Of a stretch of 64,000 bases of DNA, positions 15,598-22,832 are shown one piece after another. The stretch spans positions 248,001 through 312,000 of the forward strand of contig NZ_FMAE01000008.1 of NCBI RefSeq assembly GCF_900094575.1, written 5' to 3'. Every line of letters starts with the position of its first letter. The first letter of the stretch is position 1. The translations under genes were made by a program, and so were the position numbers. Under the pieces are notes generated by a model. That model was not told the origin of the DNA and searched no databases. It saw only the letters and a list, made by a program, of their open reading frames with translations. The DNA comes from Bradyrhizobium yuanmingense. Lineage in GTDB: Bacteria; Pseudomonadota; Alphaproteobacteria; Rhizobiales; Xanthobacteraceae.

Positions 15598-17018
15598 GAC
15601 CCGAACCTGATTCCGAGTATTTCCATGCCCGCCGGGCGGATGGCTTGGCCGACCGCGACCTCGCTGCCCTCGACGAGGTCTCCGCTCCGGAGCGCGACCT
15701 GCTCGGTGCCGGCGGCGCCGACCGTGACGGCGACGCGCTGCAGCGCGCCGCTGGCGGTGCGCACCCACACGCCGCTGCGTCCGGTGTCCGGCCGCGTGCC
15801 GGTCGGCTGGAATCGCAGCGCTGCAAGCGGCACTTTCAGCACGTCGTCCTGGCGTTCGATGACGATCTTCACCAGGGCAGTCATTCCCGGCAGCAGCGCG
15901 CCGTCGAGGTTGGCGGTCGCCAGCACCACGGTGTAGGTGACGACGTTCTGCTGGGTCTGCGGCGCCTTGCGCACCTGGCGCACCACGGCCTCGAAGCGGC
16001 GGTCCGGGTAGGCGTCGACGGTGAAATGCGCGTGCTGCACGGGCGCGATGCGGCCGATATCGGCTTCATCGACCTGCGCGTGAATCTCCATGTCCTCCAG
16101 GCGGTGCGCCACCATGAAGGTGGTGCGCGCTTCAAGTCCGACCGCGAGCGTCTGCCCCTCGTTGACGAACCTGCCGACCACGACGCCGTCGATCGGCGAA
16201 CGGATCATGGTGCGGTCGAGATCGGCCTGGGCTGCGGCGAGGACGGCGGCTTTCTCCGGCACCGCCATGCGAGCCTGCTGCAGCTCCGCCTCGATGCGGC
16301 GGACGTCGGCCTGCGCACCCTCCACCGAATAGGAGTTGAGGGACATCAGGATCTCGGCTTCGCGTTCCTGGGCGAGGCGCGCGGTGAATTCGGTCTGTGC
16401 GTCGTCGACCGCGGTCGTCGCCACCACGTTCTGCGACTGCAGCGCCAGCTTGCGCTGCAGCGTCTTCTGAGCCGAGGACTTCACCGCCTGCGCGCTCTCG
16501 AGCTTGGCCGCGAGCACGTCGCGGCTGCCCCTCGCATTCTGCAGATCGATCCTGGCCCGGTCGAGCTTGGCCCTGGCGATGTCGACCAGGGCATTGGCGA
16601 CGGCCAGCGACGCCCGGGCCTCGTCGACCTTGGCCGCAAAGCTGCGCGGATCGATCAGAGCAAGCGGCTGATCCCTGGTGACGGTGTCGTTGAAGTCGAC
16701 ATAGACGCGGGCGAGCTGCCCCGACAGTTGCGATCCAACCTCGATCGTCTTGACCGGCTGCAGGGCGCCGGTGACGGTGACGGTCTGCTCGATGCTGCCA
16801 CGCTGGATCGAGGCATAGCGGAACAAGGGGGCATCCGATCCGATGGTCGGCGCTTCGCGGCCGCCGGGCACGAGCAGCCGCCTGGTCTGCTCATAGGCGC
16901 GAGCGGCCGTGTCCGCCGCGCTCCCGGCAGCGCCGGCGATCGTGCCCGGACCGGCGTAGAGGATCGCAGCGAGGCCGCATGAAGCTCCGAGCAAGGCAAA
17001 TGCTGGCACAAATCGCAT
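15594..17018 (-). CDS. HlyD/MacA-type periplasmic adaptor
   Basis: A 474-residue membrane-fusion protein. An N-terminal TM (FALLGASCGLAAILYAG) is followed by a barrel/lipoyl half (VGSQLSGQLARVYVDFNDTV), a long coiled-coil hairpin (about 165-280, rich in Ala, Gln, Glu), the second lipoyl half (IDGVVVGRFVNEGQTL) and beta-barrel domains. It bridges the MacB-like transporter to an outer-membrane TolC-type channel, which is not encoded here. ATG 17018 is the first of the operon MacA-like, ATPase, permease, LuxR-HTH. Confidence 0.9.
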   Translation of the reverse strand: MRFVPAFALLGASCGLAAILYAGPGTIAGAAGSAADTAARAYEQTRRLLVPGGREAPTIGSDAPLFRYASIQRGSIEQTVTVTGALQPVKTIEVGSQLSGQLARVYVDFNDTVTRDQPLALIDPRSFAAKVDEARASLAVANALVDIARAKLDRARIDLQNARGSRDVLAAKLESAQAVKSSAQKTLQRKLALQSQNVVATTAVDDAQTEFTARLAQEREAEILMSLNSYSVEGAQADVRRIEAELQQARMAVPEKAAVLAAAQADLDRTMIRSPIDGVVVGRFVNEGQTLAVGLEARTTFMVAHRLEDMEIHAQVDEADIGRIAPVQHAHFTVDAYPDRRFEAVVRQVRKAPQTQQNVVTYTVVLATANLDGALLPGMTALVKIVIERQDDVLKVPLAALRFQPTGTRPDTGRSGVWVRTASGALQRVAVTVGAAGTEQVALRSGDLVEGSEVAVGQAIRPAGMEILGIRFGS

Positions 17019-17607
17019 ATCAAAACTCGCCGATTGAATTAATTTCGGGGAATCAGGAAAAAGTGGCAAGCTCGCTATGGTTGTAAAACGTCTAAGGTTG
17101 TATCGAATGTCAGTATGTCGTCCTCGCCGGGCTGACGGTCGGGCGTGGCGCATCATCCAGTGGTAAAGCAGGTGGGATGCTACTTTTCGTGATTTGATCA
17201 GGATGCATACGGAGCGTATCGATATGAGGCGCGCGGTATCGATCTCGATAAGCTGACTGAACGTCCCGTCTGATCCGGCCGGAGCGGCCAGCAGCTGGCG
17301 TCGAGCCGACACATGGGTGGCGATGCCATGATGCAGCCGGCGAGACCACGACGCAGCATTGCCGCATTCTCGATGTCGGTGCGCCCCGATGCCGCCGGCG
17401 GTAAGATCGACGTCCTCCCATCACGAAGCCCGATATGTGAACGCCTTCACTCGCCTCCGGAGCGTGTTGGCCCTATGACATCGAACCGGCAGACCGGCGC
17501 GCTCGGCTCGATCTGCGCGAATCATCCAAGCACCTTGATCTCGCTTGCAAGAAGAATGGATAGCTCGTTGCCTTTTCATCGAGCCCCAAGCCGGGGAGCC
17601 CATTGCC
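17019..17607. other. Divergent intergenic region, no gene seen
   Basis: About 590 bases separate the divergent efflux operon and the FixJ-like regulator. The part nearest 17018 is AT-rich (cgattgaattaatttcgggg) and could hold the efflux promoter. Short frames exist but none has a start signal or protein-like composition, and no known RNA was recognised. Confidence 0.45.
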
Positions 17608-18249
17608 ATGAATTCGGACCAAGCCACAGTTTATGTCGTTGACGACGAAGCCCAGATTCGAGCCGCGATCGGAAGTCTCTGCGAGGAGACCGGGCATCAG
17701 GTGAAGTTGTTCGCCTCGACCGACGAGTTCCTCACCGAGACCGTTTCGCCCGGGCCGTCATGCCTCGTGCTCGACGTGAGGTTTCCCGGCACGTCGCCGA
17801 CCGGGCTCGAGCTTCAGCGCCGGCTGGCCGAGACGGGCGTGTCCATTCCGATCGTCTTCATCAGCGGCTACTCCGACGTCCGCGTCTCGGTCGAGGCGAT
17901 GAAGCGCGGCGCGGTCGAGTTTCTGCCAAAGCCGTTTCGCGAGCAGGAGATCCTCGATGCGATCAGGCACGGCATCGAGCGCGACCGCAGGCGGCTGCAA
18001 CGCGAAGACAGCGTCCGTGAAGCCCGCCAACGCGTCGAGACGCTGACGGCCAGAGAGCGCGAGATCATGCTGCTGATGGCCGAAGGGCTCGTCGCCAAGC
18101 AGATCGCCGCACGACTCGGCGTGAGCGAAGTGACCGCGAAGGTCCATCGCGCCAGGATGATGCGAAAGCTGCAGCTGCGTACGCCGATCGAGGTGGTGCG
18201 CCTGGTCGACAGCATGGGGCGCCAAGCCGAGACGACACGCAGCGTCTAG
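17608..18249 (+). CDS. FixJ/LuxR-type response regulator, candidate curlin-cluster regulator
   Basis: A 213-residue two-component regulator. The receiver (residues 1-120) has the acidic pair in VYVVDDEAQ, phospho-acceptor Asp56 in CLVLDVRFPG, the switch Ser86 in FISGYSD and Lys108 in LPKPF, so it looks phosphorylatable. A LuxR HTH follows (about 148-205: LTAREREIMLLMAEGLVAKQ). No histidine kinase is adjacent. It lies 133 bases upstream of the first curlin-repeat gene on the same strand. In enterobacteria the curli activator CsgD is also a LuxR-type protein, so a regulatory role here is plausible but unproven. ATG 17608 gives a standard receiver N-terminus. Confidence 0.88.
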   Translation: MNSDQATVYVVDDEAQIRAAIGSLCEETGHQVKLFASTDEFLTETVSPGPSCLVLDVRFPGTSPTGLELQRRLAETGVSIPIVFISGYSDVRVSVEAMKRGAVEFLPKPFREQEILDAIRHGIERDRRRLQREDSVREARQRVETLTAREREIMLLMAEGLVAKQIAARLGVSEVTAKVHRARMMRKLQLRTPIEVVRLVDSMGRQAETTRSV

Positions 18250-18263
18250 TCCGTAGCGACTAG
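18246..18263. promoter_or_regulatory. Inverted repeat between regulator and curlin gene
   Basis: CTAGTC-N6-GACTAG is a perfect 6+6 inverted repeat overlapping the regulator's stop codon, about 120 bases ahead of ATG 18383. It could be an operator for the adjacent LuxR-type protein or a weak hairpin. Confidence 0.3.
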
Positions 18264-18382
18264 CATGAACTGCAGTCTGTCGCGCCGGCCAGGATCGGTT
18301 CAGTCTCACCCCTACGATGTCGGCCTCTTTCCGGGAAGGCATCCGAAACCAGTCAGACAACTTGGCCAGAAAGGGATACTCC

Positions 18383-18784
18383 ATGCGTAAATTGTTTTTT
18401 GCTTCCGTTGCCGTGTTCGCTCTGTCCTCCGCAGCTCAGGCCGCCAACACCTCCACCACGGTGCAGGTCGGCGTCGTGAACTCTTCGAGCGTTTCGCAGC
18501 AGGGCCTCACCAACTCTACCTCGTCGACCAGCCAGCTCGGCATCATCAACGGTGCGACGACGATGCAGGGCACCAGTGCTGCCTCGCTCAACAACGGCAG
18601 CACCGTGAACCAGATCGGCGTGCAGAACACGGCGGCCACCGGCCAGGTGGCGCTCGGCAACAACGGCAGCGCGATCACCCAGAACTCGTTCGGGCCTGCC
18701 GCGCTCCAGAACAACTCCGCCGCCGTCGGCCAGCTCAGCGTGTTCGGCATCAACGGCAGCACCGTCTCGCAGACGGCGAACTGA
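18383..18784 (+). CDS. Curlin-repeat exported protein 1 (CsgA/B-like)
   Basis: A 133-residue protein: signal peptide LFFASVAVFALSSAAQA, then Ser/Thr/Asn/Gln/Gly-rich sequence with curlin-type units. QVGVVNSSSVSQ, QLGIINGATTMQ and QIGVQNTAATGQ each fit Q-x-G-x2-N-x5-Q, the strand-turn-strand repeat that builds the amyloid core of curli. There are no Cys residues and almost no charged residues. It should be exported and assemble as surface fibres. It is the first of four paralogues in a row. ATG 18383 is preceded by aaggga. No CsgG, CsgE or CsgF homologue lies in the window. Confidence 0.85.
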   Translation: MRKLFFASVAVFALSSAAQAANTSTTVQVGVVNSSSVSQQGLTNSTSSTSQLGIINGATTMQGTSAASLNNGSTVNQIGVQNTAATGQVALGNNGSAITQNSFGPAALQNNSAAVGQLSVFGINGSTVSQTAN

Positions 18785-18802
18785 GGCACGGTTGGTTTAG
18801 GT

Positions 18803-18828
18803 CGGACGCACCCAGGTTGGTGCGTCCG
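18803..18828 (+). terminator. Perfect intercistronic hairpin after curlin gene 1
   Basis: A perfect 10-bp GC-rich stem, cggacgcacc / ggtgcgtccg, with a 6-nt loop lies 19 bases past the stop of the first curlin gene. There is no T tract, so it may protect the upstream mRNA or attenuate read-through rather than fully terminate. Confidence 0.5.
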
Positions 18829-18903
18829 GGCCACTCTCTAGAGCACCGCTACCGGGCAGGACGGTCAATTGCGACGCCGGCTCATTCTCGCGGAGGACAG
18901 GAC

Positions 18904-19296
18904 ATGCGGATCACCTATTTCATTGCAACTCTCGCAGCATTCGGTGCACTGACGGCAGCCGATGCCCGGGCCGGCAACTCGGCCAGCGTGCTGCAATTCG
19001 GCACGACCAACTCTTCGTTCATTTCGCAGAGCGGCGGCACCAGCAACAGCGCCACCACGATGCAGTTCGGCGCCACCAATGCCGCGACGACCTTGCAGAC
19101 GGGCTCGCTGCTCACCGTCAACACCTCCGTGATCGGGCAGGGCGGCACCACTGCGACCGCAACCAATACCGCGCTGACCGGCCAGGTTGGCGGCTCCAAT
19201 TCGAGCCTGATCGGCCAGATCGGCGCGAACAACACCGCCGGCGTCGGACAGCTCGGGATCCTGAACGGATCGACTGTCCTCCAGCAGGTTCCGTGA
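18904..19296 (+). CDS. Curlin-repeat exported protein 2
   Basis: A 130-residue protein: signal peptide ending ADARA, then units QFGTTNSSFISQ, QFGATNAATTLQ, QVGGSNSSLIGQ, QIGANNTAGVGQ and QLGILNGSTVLQ, the last three in uninterrupted tandem with shared Gln residues. This is the clearest curlin repeat array of the cluster. The mature part is virtually uncharged. A strong ggaggacaggac precedes ATG 18904. Genes 2 to 5 are closely spaced (12-45 bases), suggesting one transcript. Confidence 0.87.
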   Translation: MRITYFIATLAAFGALTAADARAGNSASVLQFGTTNSSFISQSGGTSNSATTMQFGATNAATTLQTGSLLTVNTSVIGQGGTTATATNTALTGQVGGSNSSLIGQIGANNTAGVGQLGILNGSTVLQQVP

Positions 19297-19322
19297 GCAG
19301 ATCCGAAGTGGTGAGGCATGTC

Positions 19323-19733
19323 ATGAAACGTCATCTCGGCGGCGCATGTGCCGCAACGCTCGCTCTATACCTGGCCGGCGCCCTTTCGGCGCAAGCGCAG
19401 ACGGCCGACATCAAGACCATCGTGTCGGTCGGCGGGCCGCCCGTGGTGCTGAACCAGAACAGCCAGCTCAACATGGCGGGCGTGTTCATGATCGGGGGCA
19501 CGACCAGCGCGACGGTCACCCAGAACGGCACCAACAACGCCACCGGCGTGCTGCAGTTCGGCGGAACGAATTCCGCATCGATCGGGCAGGCCGGCGTCAA
19601 CAACTTCGCCTATGTCGGCCAGGCCGGCCAGTCGGCGACCAGCCTGATATCGCAGCTCGGCGCGATGAATGCGGGCACGGTGGCGCAGTTCGGCACCGTC
19701 AACGCCTCGACCATCGTCCAGACCGGTCCCTGA
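19323..19733 (+). CDS. Curlin-repeat exported protein 3
   Basis: A 136-residue protein with a signal peptide (ATLALYLAGALSAQAQ). The first ~40 mature residues are not repetitive, then units follow: QNGTNNATGVLQ, QFGGTNSASIGQ, QAGVNNFAYVGQ, QLGAMNAGTVAQ and QFGTVNASTIVQ. The non-repetitive N-terminal part could be a nucleation or secretion segment, as CsgB and CsgA also have N-terminal export sequences. ATG 19323 has gagg six bases upstream; a GTG at 19293 overlapping the previous stop is an alternative. Confidence 0.85.
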   Translation: MKRHLGGACAATLALYLAGALSAQAQTADIKTIVSVGGPPVVLNQNSQLNMAGVFMIGGTTSATVTQNGTNNATGVLQFGGTNSASIGQAGVNNFAYVGQAGQSATSLISQLGAMNAGTVAQFGTVNASTIVQTGP

Positions 19734-19778
19734 CGCGCGAGCGATCTCGCCAGTGTCGACAACGAACGGGGAAGCGCG

Positions 19779-20240
19779 ATGCGAGGTGGCAGACAGGTGC
19801 TGAGGCGGGCTTTGGCCCTGGCGGCGATGCTCGCCGCCGTCGGTGCGGCGACGCCGGCAAGCGCGGGGACCGTCCAGCGCAGCGTGACCAACCGGAACGT
19901 AAGCATCCAAACGGTCGTGCAGTTCGGCGACAATGTTCAGCCTGTCACGATCGAGGAGAACAGCCGCATCAACATCGCGCGGGTGATCCAGATCGGCGGG
20001 ACCGGCACGGTGGACGCGACCATCATCCAGAACGGCACGCACAACTATGCCAATGTGATCCAGGTCGGCGGCACCACCAATGCGGCGATCGGTCAATCCG
20101 GGGTGAGCAACACCGCCGAGATCACCCAGATCGGCAATTCCACCAACGCGCTCCTGCTCCAGATCGGCGACATGAACACGGGAGCGGTGAGGCAGTTCGG
20201 GCGTTTCAACTGGCTGGCGATCTTCCAGTTCGGCCGATGA
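19779..20240 (+). CDS. Curlin-repeat exported protein 4
   Basis: A 153-residue protein with a signal peptide (ALALAAMLAAVGAATPASA). About 40 mature residues precede the repeats QNGTHNYANVIQ, QSGVSNTAEITQ, QIGNSTNALLLQ, QIGDMNTGAVRQ and QFGRFNWLAIFQ. The last unit contains Trp, Phe and Arg, so it differs from the others and the protein ends in QFGR. A longer N-terminal segment and charged positions in repeats are reminiscent of nucleator-type subunits (CsgB), but this assignment is a guess. Spacing to the next gene is 12 bases. Confidence 0.82.
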   Translation: MRGGRQVLRRALALAAMLAAVGAATPASAGTVQRSVTNRNVSIQTVVQFGDNVQPVTIEENSRINIARVIQIGGTGTVDATIIQNGTHNYANVIQVGGTTNAAIGQSGVSNTAEITQIGNSTNALLLQIGDMNTGAVRQFGRFNWLAIFQFGR

Positions 20241-20252
20241 TGGAGGTGTAAC

Positions 20253-20534
20253 ATGAAGCTGCTTCTGCTCGCATCCGGACTGGGATTCATGAGCGTGGTT
20301 GCAATGGCGCCGGCCGGCGCCGGCGACGGTCACACCACCGTGGTCCAGGACGAGAACGGCACGTCGGTGATCACGCAGAGCGGTGATCCGGCGGAGGCCG
20401 AGGTCACGATCGACAAGGAGCCCGGGCGTACGACGGTCACCCGCCGCAGCGGCGGCAACACCGCGATCGTGACACAGGGCAGCGCAAGCCCGCAGGACAT
20501 GCTCGACTGGCTGCGCAAGCTGCAGGGCCACTGA
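20253..20534 (+). CDS. Small exported protein at the end of the curlin cluster
   Basis: A 93-residue protein with a signal peptide (LLLASGLGFMSVVAMAPAGA). The mature 70 residues are charged and Thr/Gly-rich, with Gln-containing strands TTVVQDENGTSVITQSG and NTAIVTQGS that faintly echo the curlin spacing, then a short C-terminal helix (DMLDWLRKLQG). It is not a recognisable CsgC, CsgE, CsgF or CsgH protein. The tight spacing, tggaggtgtaac Shine-Dalgarno and export signal suggest an accessory role with the four repeat proteins, for example a chaperone or minor subunit. That is inference. Confidence 0.7.
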   Translation: MKLLLLASGLGFMSVVAMAPAGAGDGHTTVVQDENGTSVITQSGDPAEAEVTIDKEPGRTTVTRRSGGNTAIVTQGSASPQDMLDWLRKLQGH

Positions 20535-20708
20535 CGCACGAAGCCATTGAAATGAGAGAGGAATTCCGGGCGTTCTGCCGCACCTTGTTCCCGGTTATTC
20601 GCGTGCCTTAACCAATAATTAATTATACGTTTGCGGGTGGGCGACAGCCCGGCCTAGCCTCCTTTCGGGGAGCCGCTATCGCGAAGCCAAACGAGTGTGG
20701 TGCGTATC

Positions 20709-21158
20709 ATGATTGCCAGATCATATGGGGCGTTGTTCGCCTCACTCAGCGCAGCTGCGCTGCTGCTTAGCTCCAGTGACAGTCCTGCCAGAGCTGCTGG
20801 CGCCACAGCGTCCGGCGTCGCCGCAGTTGCTGCCCCGCCGGCTGCGGCACGTCCGCCGATCGGGCCGGGCGCCAGGTTCCATCGCCGCAGCGCTCCCTGG
20901 GTCTATTGGCCGGGCGGCGGCAGCTACTTCTACGACGGCGCCGGCTACAGCCAGCCCTTCGCCGATGTGAACCAATCGCTCTCCGCCGATGTGCGCTACA
21001 CCTACACCTATGATGTGCCCTGGGACTGGACGCATCGCTATCCGCCGAACGTCGTGCCGTCCAATCGGCCCTACGTGCCGAGCTGCCCGACGGAGCAGGT
21101 GACGGTGCCCGGCCGTGGCGGCAGCGAGCACACCGTCAACATCATGCGCTGCTATTGA
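20709..21158 (+). CDS. Exported Tyr/Pro-rich hypothetical protein
   Basis: A 149-residue protein with a signal peptide (LFASLSAAALLLSSSDSPARA). The mature part has an Ala/Pro-rich linker, then a compact domain with WVYWPGGGSYFYDGAGYSQ, a Tyr-rich strand (RYTYTYDVPWDWTHRYPP) and two Cys (SCPTEQVTV and MRCY) that may form a disulfide. Function unknown. ATG 20709 fits the signal peptide; two GTG codons lie 9 and 12 bases upstream. Confidence 0.65.
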   Translation: MIARSYGALFASLSAAALLLSSSDSPARAAGATASGVAAVAAPPAAARPPIGPGARFHRRSAPWVYWPGGGSYFYDGAGYSQPFADVNQSLSADVRYTYTYDVPWDWTHRYPPNVVPSNRPYVPSCPTEQVTVPGRGGSEHTVNIMRCY

Positions 21159-21159
21159 G

Positions 21160-22002
21160 CTAGCCGAGTTCGAAGCTGGTGACGCCGAAGACGCGGTCGA
21201 TGCGCAGCGGCGCGATCGGCCCCGTATACATCCGCGCCGTCTCGAACACCGGCTCGAGGCCGAGCGCCTCGGCGAGCGCGATCGCGACGGGATTGACGGC
21301 GGGGACGTCGAGGAAGACCTCGCCGGCGCCCGCGCTTCCGAGCAGCGCCTGCACGACTTGATCCGCGGCGGCGCGATCGTCGGCGACGAGCGGGCCGATC
21401 TTGTAGCCCGTCCGGCAGGTCCGGATCACACCCCATGCAGCGAGCCTGCCCTCGCGCAGCAGCGCGCGGCCGACATGACCTCGCGTGTTGATCCAGGCGC
21501 GCAGGAAGGCGCTGCGCGCGGCGGGGAATACGCTGGCGTCATCGGCGTCCACCAGCGCAAACGGGACCTTGTCGAGCGCAACGACATCGGCAGACGGCTT
21601 GACGGATCCCGCAACGGTGCCGCCATAGCGGATATTGGCGTAAGCGAGCTGGAAACCCGACTTCTTGTAATTCTCCTGCTGCGCCACCACGCCGTCGAGG
21701 CCGATCACGCGCGCGCCTGCATGCGCGATCGCGGCATTCCAGATGCGCAGGCCATGGCCCGCGCCGCGAAAGCGCTCGCGCACGATGTAGAAGCCAAGGA
21801 AGGCGAAGCGGTCGTCGTGATTGACGCAGGAGACGGTCGCGACCGGCTCGCCGTCGATCTCGCCGAGGAAGAAGCCTCGGGCATCGGGGATCGCGAAGCA
21901 GGCCGCATCCGCCAGCCCCGGATTCCAGCCCTCTGCAGCGGCCCAGTCGACGGCGAGGGCGATTTCGTCGGGGCGCAAATTGCGGATCTGCAGATCACTC
22001 AT
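21160..22002 (-). CDS. GNAT family N-acetyltransferase with two GNAT-like halves
   Basis: A 280-residue protein. The N-terminal half is a GNAT domain: IRNLRPDEIALAVDWA at the start and the acetyl-CoA binding region GFYIVRERFRGAGHGLRIW (the R-x-x-G-x-G/A pyrophosphate loop). The C-terminal half (about 160-280) fits the second acetyltransferase-like domain seen in YitH-type proteins. ATG 22002 has gagg eight bases upstream; longer frames to 22071 lack support. The acceptor substrate is not predictable. Its stop is one base from the stop of the convergent gene at 20709. Confidence 0.85.
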   Translation of the reverse strand: MSDLQIRNLRPDEIALAVDWAAAEGWNPGLADAACFAIPDARGFFLGEIDGEPVATVSCVNHDDRFAFLGFYIVRERFRGAGHGLRIWNAAIAHAGARVIGLDGVVAQQENYKKSGFQLAYANIRYGGTVAGSVKPSADVVALDKVPFALVDADDASVFPAARSAFLRAWINTRGHVGRALLREGRLAAWGVIRTCRTGYKIGPLVADDRAAADQVVQALLGSAGAGEVFLDVPAVNPVAIALAEALGLEPVFETARMYTGPIAPLRIDRVFGVTSFELG

Positions 22003-22118
22003 TTCAAGCGCCTCATGATGGATGTCTTCGGCCATGGACCTGCCGACGGGTCTGGCTGTAGAAGGCCTCATGATAGGCCGAGCCTGCGGCTCGCCTCAAC
22101 TAAAGGGATCATCGGATC

Positions 22119-22823
22119 ATGGCAGTAGAGAAGGTTGCGCTCGTCACCGCCGGCGGCAGCGGCATGGGGGCGGGGGCTGCGCGGCGGCTGGCGGCGGACG
22201 GGTTTGGCGTCGCGATCCTGTCGTCCTCGGGCAAGGGCGAGGCGCTGGCGGCCGAGCTCGGCGGGCTCGGCGTTACCGGCTCGAACCAGTCGAACGACGA
22301 CCTGAAGCGCCTCGTCGAGGCTGCGATGGCGAAGTGGGGACGGATCGACGTTCTCGTCAACAGCGCGGGGCACGGGCCGCGTGCCCCCATCGCCGAGATC
22401 ACCGACGAGCAGTGGCACACCGGCCTCGACACTTATCTCTTGAACGTGATCCGTCCGACCCGACTGGTGACGCCGCTGATGCAGGCGCAGAAGGGCGGCG
22501 CCATCATCAACATCTCGACCGCCTGGGCGTTCGAGCCCAGCGCGATGTTCCCGACCTCGGCGGTGTTCCGCGCAGGGCTCGCCGCCTTCACCAAGATCTT
22601 CACCGACGCTTACGCGGCCGACAATGTCCGCATGAACAACGTGCTGCCGGGCTGGATCGACAGCCTGCCGCAACAGGACGCGCGGCGCGACAGCGTGCCG
22701 ATGAAGCGCTACGGCAAGGTCGAAGAGGTCGCGGCGACAATCTCGTTCCTGGCCTCCGACGGCGCCGCCTACATCACCGGCCAGAACATCCGCGTCGACG
22801 GCGGGCTGATGCGCTCGGTCTGA
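22119..22823 (+). CDS. SDR family protein with altered catalytic motif
   Basis: A 234-residue short-chain dehydrogenase/reductase fold. The nucleotide site TAGGSGMGAGAA (about 10-21) and the NSAG motif are present, Asn109 and Ser133 of the catalytic tetrad are in place (NISTAWAFEP), but where YxxxK is expected the sequence is S147-A-V-F-R151 in MFPTSAVFRAGLAAFTK. Both Tyr and Lys are replaced. It may be a non-catalytic or mechanistically different SDR. The C-terminus is normal (GQNIRVDGGLMRS). It is divergent to the GNAT gene. Confidence 0.88.
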   Translation: MAVEKVALVTAGGSGMGAGAARRLAADGFGVAILSSSGKGEALAAELGGLGVTGSNQSNDDLKRLVEAAMAKWGRIDVLVNSAGHGPRAPIAEITDEQWHTGLDTYLLNVIRPTRLVTPLMQAQKGGAIINISTAWAFEPSAMFPTSAVFRAGLAAFTKIFTDAYAADNVRMNNVLPGWIDSLPQQDARRDSVPMKRYGKVEEVAATISFLASDGAAYITGQNIRVDGGLMRSV

Positions 22824-22832
22824 GCGGCGGCC

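Noticed and set aside
17313..17642. Plus-strand frame of 109 codons upstream of the FixJ-like regulator
   Set aside because: No Shine-Dalgarno, low-complexity composition and overlap with the regulator start.
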